From Oscillospiraceae bacterium (GTDB taxonomy: Bacteria; Bacillota; Clostridia; Oscillospirales; Ruminococcaceae): 10,801 bases of DNA. The translations under genes were made by a program, and so were the position numbers. Below, in pieces: positions 1 to 6,593 of this stretch (position 1 is the stretch's first letter; the number at the start of each line of letters is the position of its first letter). Location of the stretch: positions 1-10,801 of the forward strand of contig JAAVIG010000117.1 of NCBI GenBank assembly GCA_014796735.1. Direction: 5' to 3'. The notes below the pieces were generated by a model. The model was not told the origin of the DNA. It did no database searches and was given only the letters and a program-made list of their open reading frames with translations.

Positions 1-1
1 A

Positions 2-52
2 GAGGGCGGGGGAAAATCCCCGCTTTGATGGGTTTGTCTGTCCCCCGCCCTC
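2..52. repeat. GC-rich inverted repeat with two alternative hairpins
   Basis: A perfect 12-bp inverted repeat pairs GAGGGCGGGGGA (2-13) with TCCCCCGCCCTC (41-52). A shorter hairpin, GCGGGG (6-11) with CCCCGC (18-23), uses the same left arm, so the two folds exclude each other. The right arm is followed by GCCCCTTT, only a short T run, so this could be the terminator of a gene lying left of the window, but that is not proven. The window edge cuts off the context. Confidence 0.5.
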
Positions 53-90
53 GCCCCTTTGGTGTCACCTTAAGCCCCGCGGGAGGCGTG

Positions 91-269
91 CTGCACTCGC
101 TTCCGAGTTAAAAGAAAACATTACATAAAGCGTAGCTCTAAGAATTAGTAAATTGGCACTTATTGCAAATAAAAATAACACAGCTAAAAGCGCAGTTTTA
201 AAAATCAAACAATCGGCAGTTGCTACGAAAAGCACTTCACAGCTTAAAACGCAGTTATAAAAAGGCACT
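91..269. repeat. Degenerate tandem repeat, period about 60 bp, about three units
   Basis: Three diverged units are visible. The core AAAGCGTAG (127), AAAGCGCAG (187) and AAAACGCAG (246) recurs at 60 and 59 bp. A second landmark recurs as TTGGCACT (153), TCGGCAGT (213) and AAGGCACT (262). The 24-bp blocks at 181-204 and 240-263 agree at 21 of 24 positions. Because the period is a multiple of three, a 67-codon frame stays open on the minus strand (268-65) with about 20-residue hydrophobic repeats, but it lacks a good ribosome binding site and is not called a gene. Together with the repeats on either side, this accounts for most of the gene-free stretch before thrC. I saw no T-box core sequence or convincing promoter here. 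Confidence 0.55.
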
Positions 270-315
270 CCGCCGATTGAGGAAATTTTTTACCCCCTCC
301 GCCGTTTGAGGAAAT
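268..315. repeat. Pair of 19-bp direct repeats just upstream of thrC
   Basis: CTCCGCCGATTGAGGAAAT (268-286) is repeated as CTCCGCCGTTTGAGGAAAT (297-315), with one mismatch and a 29-bp offset. The second copy ends a few bases before the thrC ribosome binding site (AAGGAA, 321-326), so it lies in the thrC leader or promoter-proximal region. No regulator can be named from the sequence. Confidence 0.7.
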
Positions 316-333
316 AAAGAAAGGAACACCACC

Positions 334-1824
334 ATGAACTACAAAAGCACCAGAACCCCCGCCATAACCATAACAAGCGCCCAAGCGATTGCCCAAGGCT
401 TATCCCACGAGGGCGGCTTATTCGTACCCGAGTCCCTCCCCGAGATAACAAAGGACGACATACTCGCCTTATGTGATAAAAGCTATGCCGAAAGAGCCTT
501 TGACATCTTCAAGCTGTTTCTGACCGACTTCACGGACGAGGAGATCAGACACTGCGTTGAAAACGCTTACGGCGATAATTTCGACACCAAAAACATTGCG
601 GAAATCTCACACCTTTTACAGGGCACATACATTCTCGAACTATGGCACGGCCCCACCTGCGCCTTTAAGGATATGGCATTGCAGATACTCCCATATCTCC
701 TTACAGTTTCCGCGAAGAAAACCATACCCGACAAGGAAACGGCGATTTTGGTAGCAACCTCGGGCGACACGGGCAAAGCCGCTTTGGAGGGCTTCAAAAA
801 CGTAAAGGGTACCACCATAAGCGTATTCTATCCCGAGGACGGCGTAAGCGATATGCAGAAGCGTCAGATGCAGACGCAGGAGGGCGAAAACGTCTTCGTA
901 TGCGCGGTAAGGGGCAACTTTGACGACTGCCAGAACGGAGTAAAGGCGATCTTTACCGACGAAGGGTTTGCAAAGGAGCTTGAAAAGGCGGGTATAGTGC
1001 TTTCCAGCGCAAACTCAATAAACTGGGGCAGATTGTCTCCTCAGATAGTTTACTATATTTCGGCTTACGCGGAGCTTGTTAAAAACAAAGAGATCGAGTA
1101 CGGCGAAAAAATAAACATAGTAGTACCCACAGGCAACTTCGGCAATATCCTTGCGGCATACTACGCAAAGGAAATGGGACTTCCCGTAAACAAGCTTATC
1201 TGTGCTTCCAACGCAAACAACATTCTCACCGATTTTATAAACACAGGCGTATACGACCGCAACAGAGCTTTCTACACTACTGTTTCCCCCTCAATGGACA
1301 TTCTCATTTCCAGCAATTTGGAACGTCTTTTGTATCATCTTTCCGATGAAAACACGGATTTAATAAATCAGTGGTTCACTGCATTAAAGGAAACGGGCAG
1401 ATACGAGGTCACACCCGAAGTAAAGGCAAGGATTGCCGACCTGTTTTACGCGGGCTGCTGCAACGATACCGAAACCAAGGCGGCAATAAAGGATTGCTTT
1501 GAAAGCTACTCTTATCTTATGGACACCCACACCGCGGTAGCCTATAAGGTGTATAATGATTACAAGAAGAATACCGGCGACAGCACCAAAACTCTTATCG
1601 CTTCCACCGCCAACCCCTACAAGTTCGGCGCGGCGGTATTTGACGCACTGGGCGGAAACGCCGACGGACTTGACGAGTTCGGTATTATAGAAAAGCTTGA
1701 AGAAATGACCCGCACCGTTATTCCCGAGCCTTTGGCGGCAACAAAAAATAAGGAGATCAGATTCAAGGGCGTTATCGACCGCGAAAAGATGCCCGAAACG
1801 GTTATGGAATTTTTGAAGAAATAA
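334..1824 (+). CDS. thrC: Threonine synthase
   Basis: This is a 496-residue pyridoxal-phosphate enzyme of the long threonine synthase type (fold type II). It converts O-phosphohomoserine and water to threonine and phosphate in the cytosol, the last step of threonine synthesis. The family is shown by the N-terminal region ending in SHEGGLFVPE (about 24-33), the PLP-lysine motif in WHGPTCAFKDMA (K112), the SGDTGKAA loop (143-150) and the glycine-rich cofactor-phosphate loop PTGNFGN (265-271). Length is normal and no lesion is seen. The ATG at 334 has AAGGAA seven bases upstream. No hom or thrB neighbour lies in the window, so the gene sits apart from other threonine genes here. The next gene starts 31 bp downstream, so the two may share a transcript. 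Repeats upstream may bear on its expression, but no T-box was found. Confidence 0.96.
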   Translation: MNYKSTRTPAITITSAQAIAQGLSHEGGLFVPESLPEITKDDILALCDKSYAERAFDIFKLFLTDFTDEEIRHCVENAYGDNFDTKNIAEISHLLQGTYILELWHGPTCAFKDMALQILPYLLTVSAKKTIPDKETAILVATSGDTGKAALEGFKNVKGTTISVFYPEDGVSDMQKRQMQTQEGENVFVCAVRGNFDDCQNGVKAIFTDEGFAKELEKAGIVLSSANSINWGRLSPQIVYYISAYAELVKNKEIEYGEKINIVVPTGNFGNILAAYYAKEMGLPVNKLICASNANNILTDFINTGVYDRNRAFYTTVSPSMDILISSNLERLLYHLSDENTDLINQWFTALKETGRYEVTPEVKARIADLFYAGCCNDTETKAAIKDCFESYSYLMDTHTAVAYKVYNDYKKNTGDSTKTLIASTANPYKFGAAVFDALGGNADGLDEFGIIEKLEEMTRTVIPEPLAATKNKEIRFKGVIDREKMPETVMEFLKK

Positions 1825-1855
1825 TTCAAGTATTTGGGCAGAGGTAGGTGATAAA

Positions 1856-2551
1856 TTGAGTTTATACGTGCTTGGCGATCTGCACTTATCCTTTGGCTCG
1901 GATAAGCCTATGGATATATTCAAGGGCTGGAGCAATCATGTTGATAAAATAACCGAAAACTGGAACAGCTTGGTATCGGACAGCGATACGGTGGTGATAA
2001 ACGGCGATATATCCTGGGCAATGAGCCTGGAGAACACCGAAAAGGATTTCTCCTTTATCAACAATAATCTTAAGGGCAGCAAGATTTTTATTAAAGGCAA
2101 TCACGATTACTGGTGGAACACCAAATCGAAAATGGACGCTTTTTTGCGGCAAAAGGGCTTCGATAAAATACAAATACTCAATAACAACGCCTATCTTGCG
2201 GGCAATATTTCCGTTTGCGGCACAAGGGGCTGGATAAACGACGATACCGCCCCCTTTGACGCAAAGCTGCTGAACAGGGAAGCGGGGCGGCTTGAAATGT
2301 CGGTGCTGGAAGGGAAGAAGTTAGGGGGAGAGCCTGTCGCTTTTCTTCACTACCCGCCCATATTCGGCACCGAAAAAAACTACTACATGTTAGACGTAAT
2401 GAAAAAACACGGCATAACCCGCTGCTATTACGGACACGTTCACGGAATGGCGGTTAAAAAAGCCTTTAACGGGGAATATGACGGAGTGACCTTTCAGATA
2501 ACCTCCTGCGACTGTGTTAATTTTACGCCGATATTGGTGGAGAAATTTTAA
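1856..2551 (+). CDS. Metallophosphoesterase (predicted phosphohydrolase, COG1768-like)
   Basis: This 231-residue calcineurin-like phosphoesterase is probably cytosolic, with no signal peptide or membrane segment. All the metal and active-site motifs are present in order: GDLH (D8, H10), GDISW (D51), GNHDYWW (N82, H83), FLHYPP (H165) and YGHVHG (H194, H196). The start GDLHLSFGSDKPMDIF resembles the predicted phosphohydrolases grouped as COG1768, as I recall that family; the substrate is unknown. The start is TTG at 1856, preceded by GAGGTAGG at suitable spacing; no ATG lies nearer the conserved first motif. It begins 31 bp after thrC with no terminator between them, suggesting co-transcription, though nothing ties its chemistry to threonine synthesis. 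No clear GC-rich terminator follows; the downstream spacer is A/T-rich. Confidence 0.88.
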   Translation: MSLYVLGDLHLSFGSDKPMDIFKGWSNHVDKITENWNSLVSDSDTVVINGDISWAMSLENTEKDFSFINNNLKGSKIFIKGNHDYWWNTKSKMDAFLRQKGFDKIQILNNNAYLAGNISVCGTRGWINDDTAPFDAKLLNREAGRLEMSVLEGKKLGGEPVAFLHYPPIFGTEKNYYMLDVMKKHGITRCYYGHVHGMAVKKAFNGEYDGVTFQITSCDCVNFTPILVEKF

Positions 2552-2628
2552 TTTTTTGTGTCAGTGTACCTACGGAAACCTATCTCAAAAAAATTTGTGA
2601 ATTTTTTAAAAAAATTTCAAAAAATCAC

Positions 2629-2657
2629 TGGAAATTTTTACAAAAATGTGCTATAAT
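2629..2657 (+). promoter_or_regulatory. Candidate sigma-A promoter for tig (extended -10)
   Basis: TATAAT (2652-2657) is preceded by TGC (2649-2651), giving an extended -10 element. The -35 at 17-bp spacing is poor (TGGAAA, 2629-2634). The region upstream (2587-2640) is very A/T-rich and includes an 8-bp A/T hairpin (2588-2595 with 2600-2607), which could act as an UP-like element. The -10 context TGTGCTATAATAA resembles the rpsO promoter at 7346. The tig start lies 31 bp downstream of the -10. Confidence 0.7.
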
Positions 2658-2688
2658 AATCAAGACTGTAAAAACGGAGGAAAATTAA

Positions 2689-3972
2689 ATGGAAATTATT
2701 TCTAACAACAAAACCGCAGTAAATACCGTTGAGGTAGAATTCAGAAACAGTGTTGACGAATTTGAAGCCGCTCTTCAACAGGCGTTCCTTAAAAGAAGAA
2801 AGAGCATCACAGTTCCCGGCTTCAGAAAAGGCAAGGCTACCCGTAAGATGATTGAGACCCATTACGGCGAGGGCGTTTTCTATGACGACGCTGTTAACTC
2901 ATTGTACAGAGAAAATATCGACTCAGTTATAAAGGAAGCGGGACTTGACGTTGTGGACATGCCCAATATCGAGGTGTCTTCCGTAAACAAGGAAGAGGGC
3001 GTAACCTTTAAGGCAGTGTTTACCACTAAGCCCGAGGTAAGTATTTCCGACTACAAGGGAATAAAAGTAACAAAAATTGTCAAGACTGTAACAGATGAGG
3101 ACGTGGACAAGCAGCTTGCAGCTATGCAGGACAGAAACGCGAGAATCATTGACGTTACCGACCGTCCCGCTCAGAACGGCGATACGGTAGTATTTGATTT
3201 TGAGGGCTTTGTTGATGGTACTGCCTTTGAAGGCGGCAAGGCGGACAATTACAGCCTTGTTCTGGGCAGCGGTCAGTTTATCCCCGGCTTTGAGGATCAG
3301 ATAGTTGGCAAGAGCATTGACGAGCCCTTTGAAGTAAACGTTACATTCCCCGAGGATTACAACGCCGAGGAATTGAAGGGCAAGCCCGCGGTATTCAAGT
3401 GCCTTATCCATGAGATCAAGGGTAAGGAGCTTGCGGCGCTTGACGATGAGTTCGCGAAGGACGTAAGCGAATTCGATACATTGGACGAGCTTAAGGGTGA
3501 CATCAGGGGCAAGCTTACCGAGCAGGCTGAGAAAGCCGCCGATCAGGAGGTTGAGACAGCCATTAACGACACCTTGATCGGAAAGCTTGAGGGCGAGATC
3601 CCCGAGGTTATGTACGAAAACCGCATCAACGAAATGGTGCGCGATTGGGAGTACAGAAACAGATACCAGGGCATCACCGTAAAGGATTATCTCCAGTACA
3701 CAGGCGCTACCATGGAGCAGTTCAGAGAGAATTTCAGGGAAGCGGCTACAAAGCAGATTCAGCTCAGACTTGCTTTGGAGAAGATCGCACAGCTTGAAAA
3801 CATTCAGGCCGCCGAGGAAGACCTCGAAAAGCACTACAGCGATCTTGCGGAAGAGCATAAGATGGAAGTTGAAAAGGTTAAGAACATTATTTCCGCCGAC
3901 GCTCTCAGCGAGGACGTAAGGGTTGAGAAGGCGTTCAACTTCGTTAAGGACAATGCGGAGATCGCGTCTTAA
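2689..3972 (+). CDS. tig: Trigger factor, ribosome-bound chaperone and prolyl isomerase
   Basis: This 427-residue protein is trigger factor, which docks at the ribosome exit tunnel and assists folding of new chains. Three regions can be followed. The N-terminal ribosome-binding domain carries the signature GFRKGKA (44-50). An FKBP-type PPIase domain spans about 163-245 and includes GDTVVFDFEGFVDGTAFEGG and GSGQFIPGFEDQIVG. An alpha-helical C-terminal substrate-binding region runs from about 250 to the end. Length matches the family. The ATG at 2689 has an excellent GGAGG (2676-2680) eight bases upstream. A dedicated promoter precedes it. It is followed by clpP and clpX, a common gene order that joins folding to proteolysis. 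A 398-codon open frame on the opposite strand is a mirror shadow of this gene's codon use. Confidence 0.97.
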   Translation: MEIISNNKTAVNTVEVEFRNSVDEFEAALQQAFLKRRKSITVPGFRKGKATRKMIETHYGEGVFYDDAVNSLYRENIDSVIKEAGLDVVDMPNIEVSSVNKEEGVTFKAVFTTKPEVSISDYKGIKVTKIVKTVTDEDVDKQLAAMQDRNARIIDVTDRPAQNGDTVVFDFEGFVDGTAFEGGKADNYSLVLGSGQFIPGFEDQIVGKSIDEPFEVNVTFPEDYNAEELKGKPAVFKCLIHEIKGKELAALDDEFAKDVSEFDTLDELKGDIRGKLTEQAEKAADQEVETAINDTLIGKLEGEIPEVMYENRINEMVRDWEYRNRYQGITVKDYLQYTGATMEQFRENFREAATKQIQLRLALEKIAQLENIQAAEEDLEKHYSDLAEEHKMEVEKVKNIISADALSEDVRVEKAFNFVKDNAEIAS

Positions 3973-4004
3973 TAAATCGCGGCAAATTTCAGCAGGACAA
4001 AAAC

Positions 4005-4058
4005 TTAACAGATATACCGCATAATGTGCTTTTGTACGTTTATGCGGTTTGCTGTTAA
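4005..4058. repeat. Long interrupted hairpin downstream of tig
   Basis: Three nested pairings are visible: TTAACAG (4005-4011) with CTGTTAA (4052-4058), ACCGCATAA (4016-4024) with TTATGCGGT (4040-4048), and GTGC (4026-4029) with GTAC (4034-4037, one G-U pair). This gives about 20 pairs around a TTTT loop. No T run follows the right arm on the + strand, so it is not a standard intrinsic terminator for tig. It may stabilise the tig mRNA 3' end or be an intergenic palindrome. Confidence 0.6.
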
Positions 4059-4134
4059 ATATGAAAATGCGTATTTTAAGAAATTGTGTAGAATAATGGG
4101 GCTGCTCTATACTGATCAATTTATGAAAAAGGAT

Positions 4135-4160
4135 CGGTGTTTCGGGTGCGATACCGTTTT
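4135..4160 (+). terminator. Weak terminator-like hairpin after tig
   Basis: CGGT (4135-4138) pairs with ACCG (4153-4156), and TCG (4142-4144) with CGA (4149-4151) around GGTG, followed by TTTT (4157-4160). The stem has an asymmetric internal bulge and the T run is short, so termination would be partial at best. Confidence 0.3.
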
Positions 4161-4227
4161 ATACTAATATCTGTCTTGACGGTAGACAAAATATAACAAA
4201 ATCTACCGTCAAAACAGATATTAGTAT
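4161..4227. repeat. 67-bp palindromic element with 26-bp arms, upstream of clpP
   Basis: The left arm (4161-4186) and right arm (4202-4227) are perfectly complementary over 26 bp except for one position (C4175, a G-U or mismatch equivalent), around a 15-nt A-rich loop. The outer end reads ATACTAATATCTG and its mirror. The right end read in reverse, TTAATACTAATATC, matches the start of the palindrome at the right edge of the window (TTAATACTAATTTC, 10749-10762) at 13 of 14 bases. They appear to be two members of one dispersed palindrome family. It holds no coding capacity. It lies in or just upstream of the clpP leader and could fold in the mRNA. Confidence 0.75.
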
Positions 4228-4354
4228 TAACCTTGTTTTTATAGTGAGGTCAAAATGGTATCGAAAAACAGCTCCGAAAGACAGGAAAGGCCGTATCCTT
4301 TTTGAGCTTGCTTGCAAACATGCTCCGAATGAGGTGCGGTCGGAAAGGACAGAA

Positions 4355-4954
4355 ATGGACAAAAATTATATGAGCTTGGTGCCCACCGTTATTGAACAGA
4401 CCGGACGGGGCGAGCGCGCATACGACATCTATTCCAGACTTCTTAACGACAGAATCGTTATGCTTCACGAAGAGGTCAACGCCACCACGGCAAGCCTCGT
4501 TGTGGCACAGCTTTTGTTCCTTGAGGGACAGGACGCTGACAAGGATATTCAGCTTTATATCAACAGCCCCGGCGGTTCTATCACCGACGGTATGGCGATC
4601 TATGACACCATGCAGTATATCAAGTGCGACGTTTCCACTATTTGTATGGGTATGGCGGCTTCAATGGGCGCTTTTTTGCTGGCGGCAGGTACAAAGGGCA
4701 AGAGAATCTGTTTGCCCAACGCCGAGGTAATGATTCATCAGCCCTCGGGAGGTACGGGACGCGCGCAGGCCTCCGATATAGATATTGTGGCAAAGCACAT
4801 TATCCGTGTTAAGGAAAAAATGAACAGAATGTTATCCGAAATGACAGGTCAGCCTTATGAAAAGATAGTTGCGGATACCGACAGAGACAATTATATGACA
4901 GCCCAGGAGGCGCTTGAATACGGTATCGTGGACAAAATTTTTGATAAGCGTTAA
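4355..4954 (+). CDS. clpP: ATP-dependent Clp protease proteolytic subunit ClpP
   Basis: This 199-residue serine protease forms the tetradecameric chamber that works with ClpX (next gene) or ClpC-type ATPases. The catalytic triad is complete: S103 in MAASMGAF, H128 in MIHQP and D178 in DRDNY. The substrate-strand motif INSPGGSITDGM (70-80) and the N-terminal LVPTVIEQTGRGER axial-loop region are typical. Length matches the family. The start chosen is ATG 4355, which has AAAGGA five bases upstream. A 37-codon in-frame extension to GTG 4244 lacks a ribosome binding site and family support. One small oddity is the stretch between H128 and the following helix (SGGTGRAQASD), which is one residue longer than I recall in the E. 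coli and B. subtilis proteins. It lies between tig and clpX, probably in the same regulon. Confidence 0.96.
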   Translation: MDKNYMSLVPTVIEQTGRGERAYDIYSRLLNDRIVMLHEEVNATTASLVVAQLLFLEGQDADKDIQLYINSPGGSITDGMAIYDTMQYIKCDVSTICMGMAASMGAFLLAAGTKGKRICLPNAEVMIHQPSGGTGRAQASDIDIVAKHIIRVKEKMNRMLSEMTGQPYEKIVADTDRDNYMTAQEALEYGIVDKIFDKR

Positions 4955-4989
4955 TTCCTTTGGGAAAAATAGAATTTATTTTAAAGGAA
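4955..4989 (+). repeat. Hairpin directly after the clpP stop codon
   Basis: TTCCTTT (4955-4961) pairs with AAAGGAA (4983-4989), and AAAATA (4966-4971) with TATTTT (4977-4982), with GGGA bulged on the left side. No T run follows, so it does not look like a terminator; transcription may continue toward clpX. Confidence 0.4.
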
Positions 4990-4997
4990 GTATAGCG

Positions 4998-5012
4998 TTG
5001 AACAACGTTCAA
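4998..5012. promoter_or_regulatory. Operator-like palindrome, copy 1 (clpP-clpX spacer)
   Basis: TTGAACAACGTTCAA is a perfect dyad of 6-bp arms around three bases. A near copy occurs 122 bp downstream at 5120. The spacing (GAAC-N3-GTTC) differs from the Gram-positive LexA box (GAAC-N4-GTTC) and does not match CIRCE or CtsR sites. The binding protein is unknown. Confidence 0.45.
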
Positions 5013-5031
5013 ACATAATCAAACGTATTTG

Positions 5032-5086
5032 CCGCCGCTTAATGACAATGCTAGTCTTTCAAAGGTGAATGACTGTGTATAGGCGG
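5032..5086 (+). other. Nested inverted repeats in the clpX upstream region
   Basis: CCGCC (5032-5036) can pair with GGCGG (5082-5086), enclosing AGTC (5053-5056) with GACT (5071-5074). The stems are short and the loops long, so a folded leader is possible but weakly supported. A TATTAT (5087-5092) follows and could be a -10, without a good -35. Confidence 0.25.
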
Positions 5087-5119
5087 TATTATAAGGGAAA
5101 TTAGTTTGGCAGTATTGTT

Positions 5120-5134
5120 TTGAACATCGTTCAG
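5120..5134. promoter_or_regulatory. Operator-like palindrome, copy 2 (upstream of clpX)
   Basis: TTGAACATCGTTCAG repeats the palindrome at 4998 with 13 of 15 bases identical and keeps a 5-bp dyad (TGAAC-ATC-GTTCA). It sits 28 bp upstream of the clpX start codon, where a bound protein or an RNA hairpin could affect clpX expression. Confidence 0.45.
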
Positions 5135-5162
5135 CAAAGTGCTTCGAGAAAGGCATGATACT

Positions 5163-6467
5163 ATGCTAAAATGTAATTTCTGCGGAAAAACCGAAGACTA
5201 TGTTTCAAGAATGTTACTGGGCAAAAACGGCGTTATATGCAACGAATGTGTTCTTGCCTCCTACAATATGCTTCTTGAGGAGGGCGAGGTTCCGAGAATT
5301 GACCGCGACAGCGGCAGAGCCGCCAAGTACAGCGGTTCGTTGAAAAAGGAAAGGCTTCACAAGCCTGCCGAATTAAAGGCTATTCTTGATGAATACATTA
5401 TCGGGCAGGACGAAGCCAAAAAGGTTTTGGCCGTTGCGGTATACAATCACTACAAAAGAGTGCTTGCCAACGAGAGCGGCAGCAAGGAGGAAAGCGGTAT
5501 CGAGCTTCAGAAAAGCAACGTGCTTTTGCTGGGGCCTACGGGCGTTGGCAAGACTATGTTAGCGCAGACCCTTGCGGAAACTCTGAACGTTCCCTTTGCC
5601 ATTGCGGACGCTACTACTCTGACACAGGCGGGCTACGTTGGCGAGGACGTGGAAAACGTCCTTTTAAGATTGATACAGGCAGCCGATTTTGATATAGAGG
5701 CCGCCGAAAGGGGAATAGTCTATATTGACGAGATAGACAAAATTTCCCGCCGTTCCGAAAATACCTCAATTACAAGAGACGTAAGCGGCGAGGGCGTACA
5801 ACAGGCACTTTTGAAAATAATTGAGGGCACCGTTTCCAATGTTCCCCCGCAGGGAGGCAGAAAGCACCCCAATCAGGAATTTATCCAGATAAACACTCAG
5901 AATATCCTCTTTATCTGCGGCGGCGCATTTGAGGGTATCGAAAAAAATATTATTTCCAGAATTCACTCTTCCGCTCTCGGCTTCGGCGCTGATGTGAGAA
6001 GCCAGAAGGAGCACAGCCTGTCGGAGGCGTTTCACGAGGTTTCTCCCGAGGACTTGGTAAAATACGGCATAATTCCCGAGCTTGTGGGAAGGCTTCCTAT
6101 CGTTACCGTTCTGGACGAGCTTGACGAGGAAGCGCTTGTAAAGATATTGGTAGAGCCTAAAAACGCATTGGTGAAGCAGTATACTTATTTATTCGGCTTG
6201 GATAATATCGAGCTTGAGATTCAGCCCGACGCTCTCAAAGAAATAGCCAAAAAGGCGGTTGAACGCAAAACGGGCGCGAGAGGACTTCGCACAATAGTGG
6301 AGGAATTACTTTCCGAAACAATGTTTGAGGCGCCCTCCGATCCGGCTTTGGTGAAGGTGATAGTTACCGCCGAAAATGTTAAGAACGGAACGCAGCCCGA
6401 AAGAGTACACGGAGAAAAAAAGGCGGTAAGCAGTACAAAGAGAACAAGCAGAAAAAATGCGGGCTGA
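5163..6467 (+). CDS. clpX: ATP-dependent Clp protease ATP-binding subunit ClpX
   Basis: This 434-residue AAA+ unfoldase feeds substrates to ClpP. In order it shows an N-terminal C4 zinc-binding domain (C4, C7, C26, C29), Walker A GPTGVGKT (124-131), pore loop GYVGE (157-161), Walker B IVYIDEID (185-192), the GGRKHP pore motif (231-236), the ClpP-docking loop as LGF (272-274), LVGRLP with the arginine R310, and sensor 2 GARGLR (371-376). The tail is basic (KRTSRKNAG). Length is normal. The start is ATG 5163 with GAAAGG nine bases upstream; a GTG eight codons earlier (5139) lacks a ribosome binding site and precedes the expected zinc domain. It lies 208 bp after clpP, in a spacer rich in palindromes. 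No GC-rich terminator follows the stop codon. Confidence 0.97.
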   Translation: MLKCNFCGKTEDYVSRMLLGKNGVICNECVLASYNMLLEEGEVPRIDRDSGRAAKYSGSLKKERLHKPAELKAILDEYIIGQDEAKKVLAVAVYNHYKRVLANESGSKEESGIELQKSNVLLLGPTGVGKTMLAQTLAETLNVPFAIADATTLTQAGYVGEDVENVLLRLIQAADFDIEAAERGIVYIDEIDKISRRSENTSITRDVSGEGVQQALLKIIEGTVSNVPPQGGRKHPNQEFIQINTQNILFICGGAFEGIEKNIISRIHSSALGFGADVRSQKEHSLSEAFHEVSPEDLVKYGIIPELVGRLPIVTVLDELDEEALVKILVEPKNALVKQYTYLFGLDNIELEIQPDALKEIAKKAVERKTGARGLRTIVEELLSETMFEAPSDPALVKVIVTAENVKNGTQPERVHGEKKAVSSTKRTSRKNAG

Positions 6468-6470
6468 TCG

Positions 6471-6490
6471 AAAATTGTTAAAAATTGTTA
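6471..6490. repeat. Two tandem copies of AAAATTGTTA
   Basis: AAAATTGTTA occurs twice back to back immediately after the clpX stop codon, followed by TACAAGCAATTGTA, which can form a 5-bp hairpin (TACAA with TTGTA). The stem is too weak to be called a terminator. Function is unknown and it may be chance. Confidence 0.4.
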
Positions 6491-6593
6491 CAAGCAATTG
6501 TACCTTTGTTAAGACGCATTGCAAACCGAAAAAATATCGCCTTCTTTACTGACTGTCGGTGTAATTTACAAAGACGGGAAAAGAGTTAAATGT

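Larger units (their letters stand above)
3973..4354 (+). other. Structured tig-clpP spacer, no gene seen
   Basis: This 382-nt AT-rich spacer has no supportable gene. It contains, in order, a 20-bp interrupted hairpin (4005-4058), a weak terminator-like hairpin (4135-4160), a 26-bp-arm palindrome (4161-4227), and the clpP ribosome binding site. A frame continuous with clpP is open back to a GTG at 4244, but it lacks a ribosome binding site. TATAGT (4240-4245) could be a -10 for clpP, but there is no matching -35. A lone GGTCAAA (4248-4254) resembles one half of a CtsR operator; the second half is missing. Confidence 0.6.

Noticed and set aside
65..268. 67-codon minus-strand frame upstream of thrC
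   Set aside because: It starts with GTG without a good ribosome binding site and lies wholly in a degenerate repeat; openness is explained by the 60-bp period.
100..333. T-box or other amino-acid riboswitch for thrC
   Set aside because: No AGGGTGGNACCGCG-type core or terminator/antiterminator pair could be found.
1384..1935. 183-codon minus-strand frame across the end of thrC
   Set aside because: Antisense shadow spanning a gene junction, with no domain or start signal.
2923..4119. 398-codon open frame on the minus strand opposite tig
   Set aside because: It is an antisense shadow of tig caused by codon bias: no ribosome binding site, no recognisable domain, and the + strand frame is a certain gene.
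4248..4267. CtsR operator upstream of clpP
   Set aside because: Only one heptamer (GGTCAAA) is present; the expected second copy three bases later does not match.
4244..4354. 37-residue N-terminal extension of ClpP from GTG 4244
   Set aside because: No ribosome binding site at 4244, sequence unlike ClpP propeptides, and ATG 4355 has a good AAAGGA.
4998..5012. LexA (SOS) box before clpX
   Set aside because: The half-sites are three bases apart instead of four, and the flanking bases do not match the Gram-positive consensus.
6519..6593. TTG 6519 as the start of the nitrilase-family gene
   Set aside because: The extra 25 residues precede the expected first beta strand and no ribosome binding site is present.
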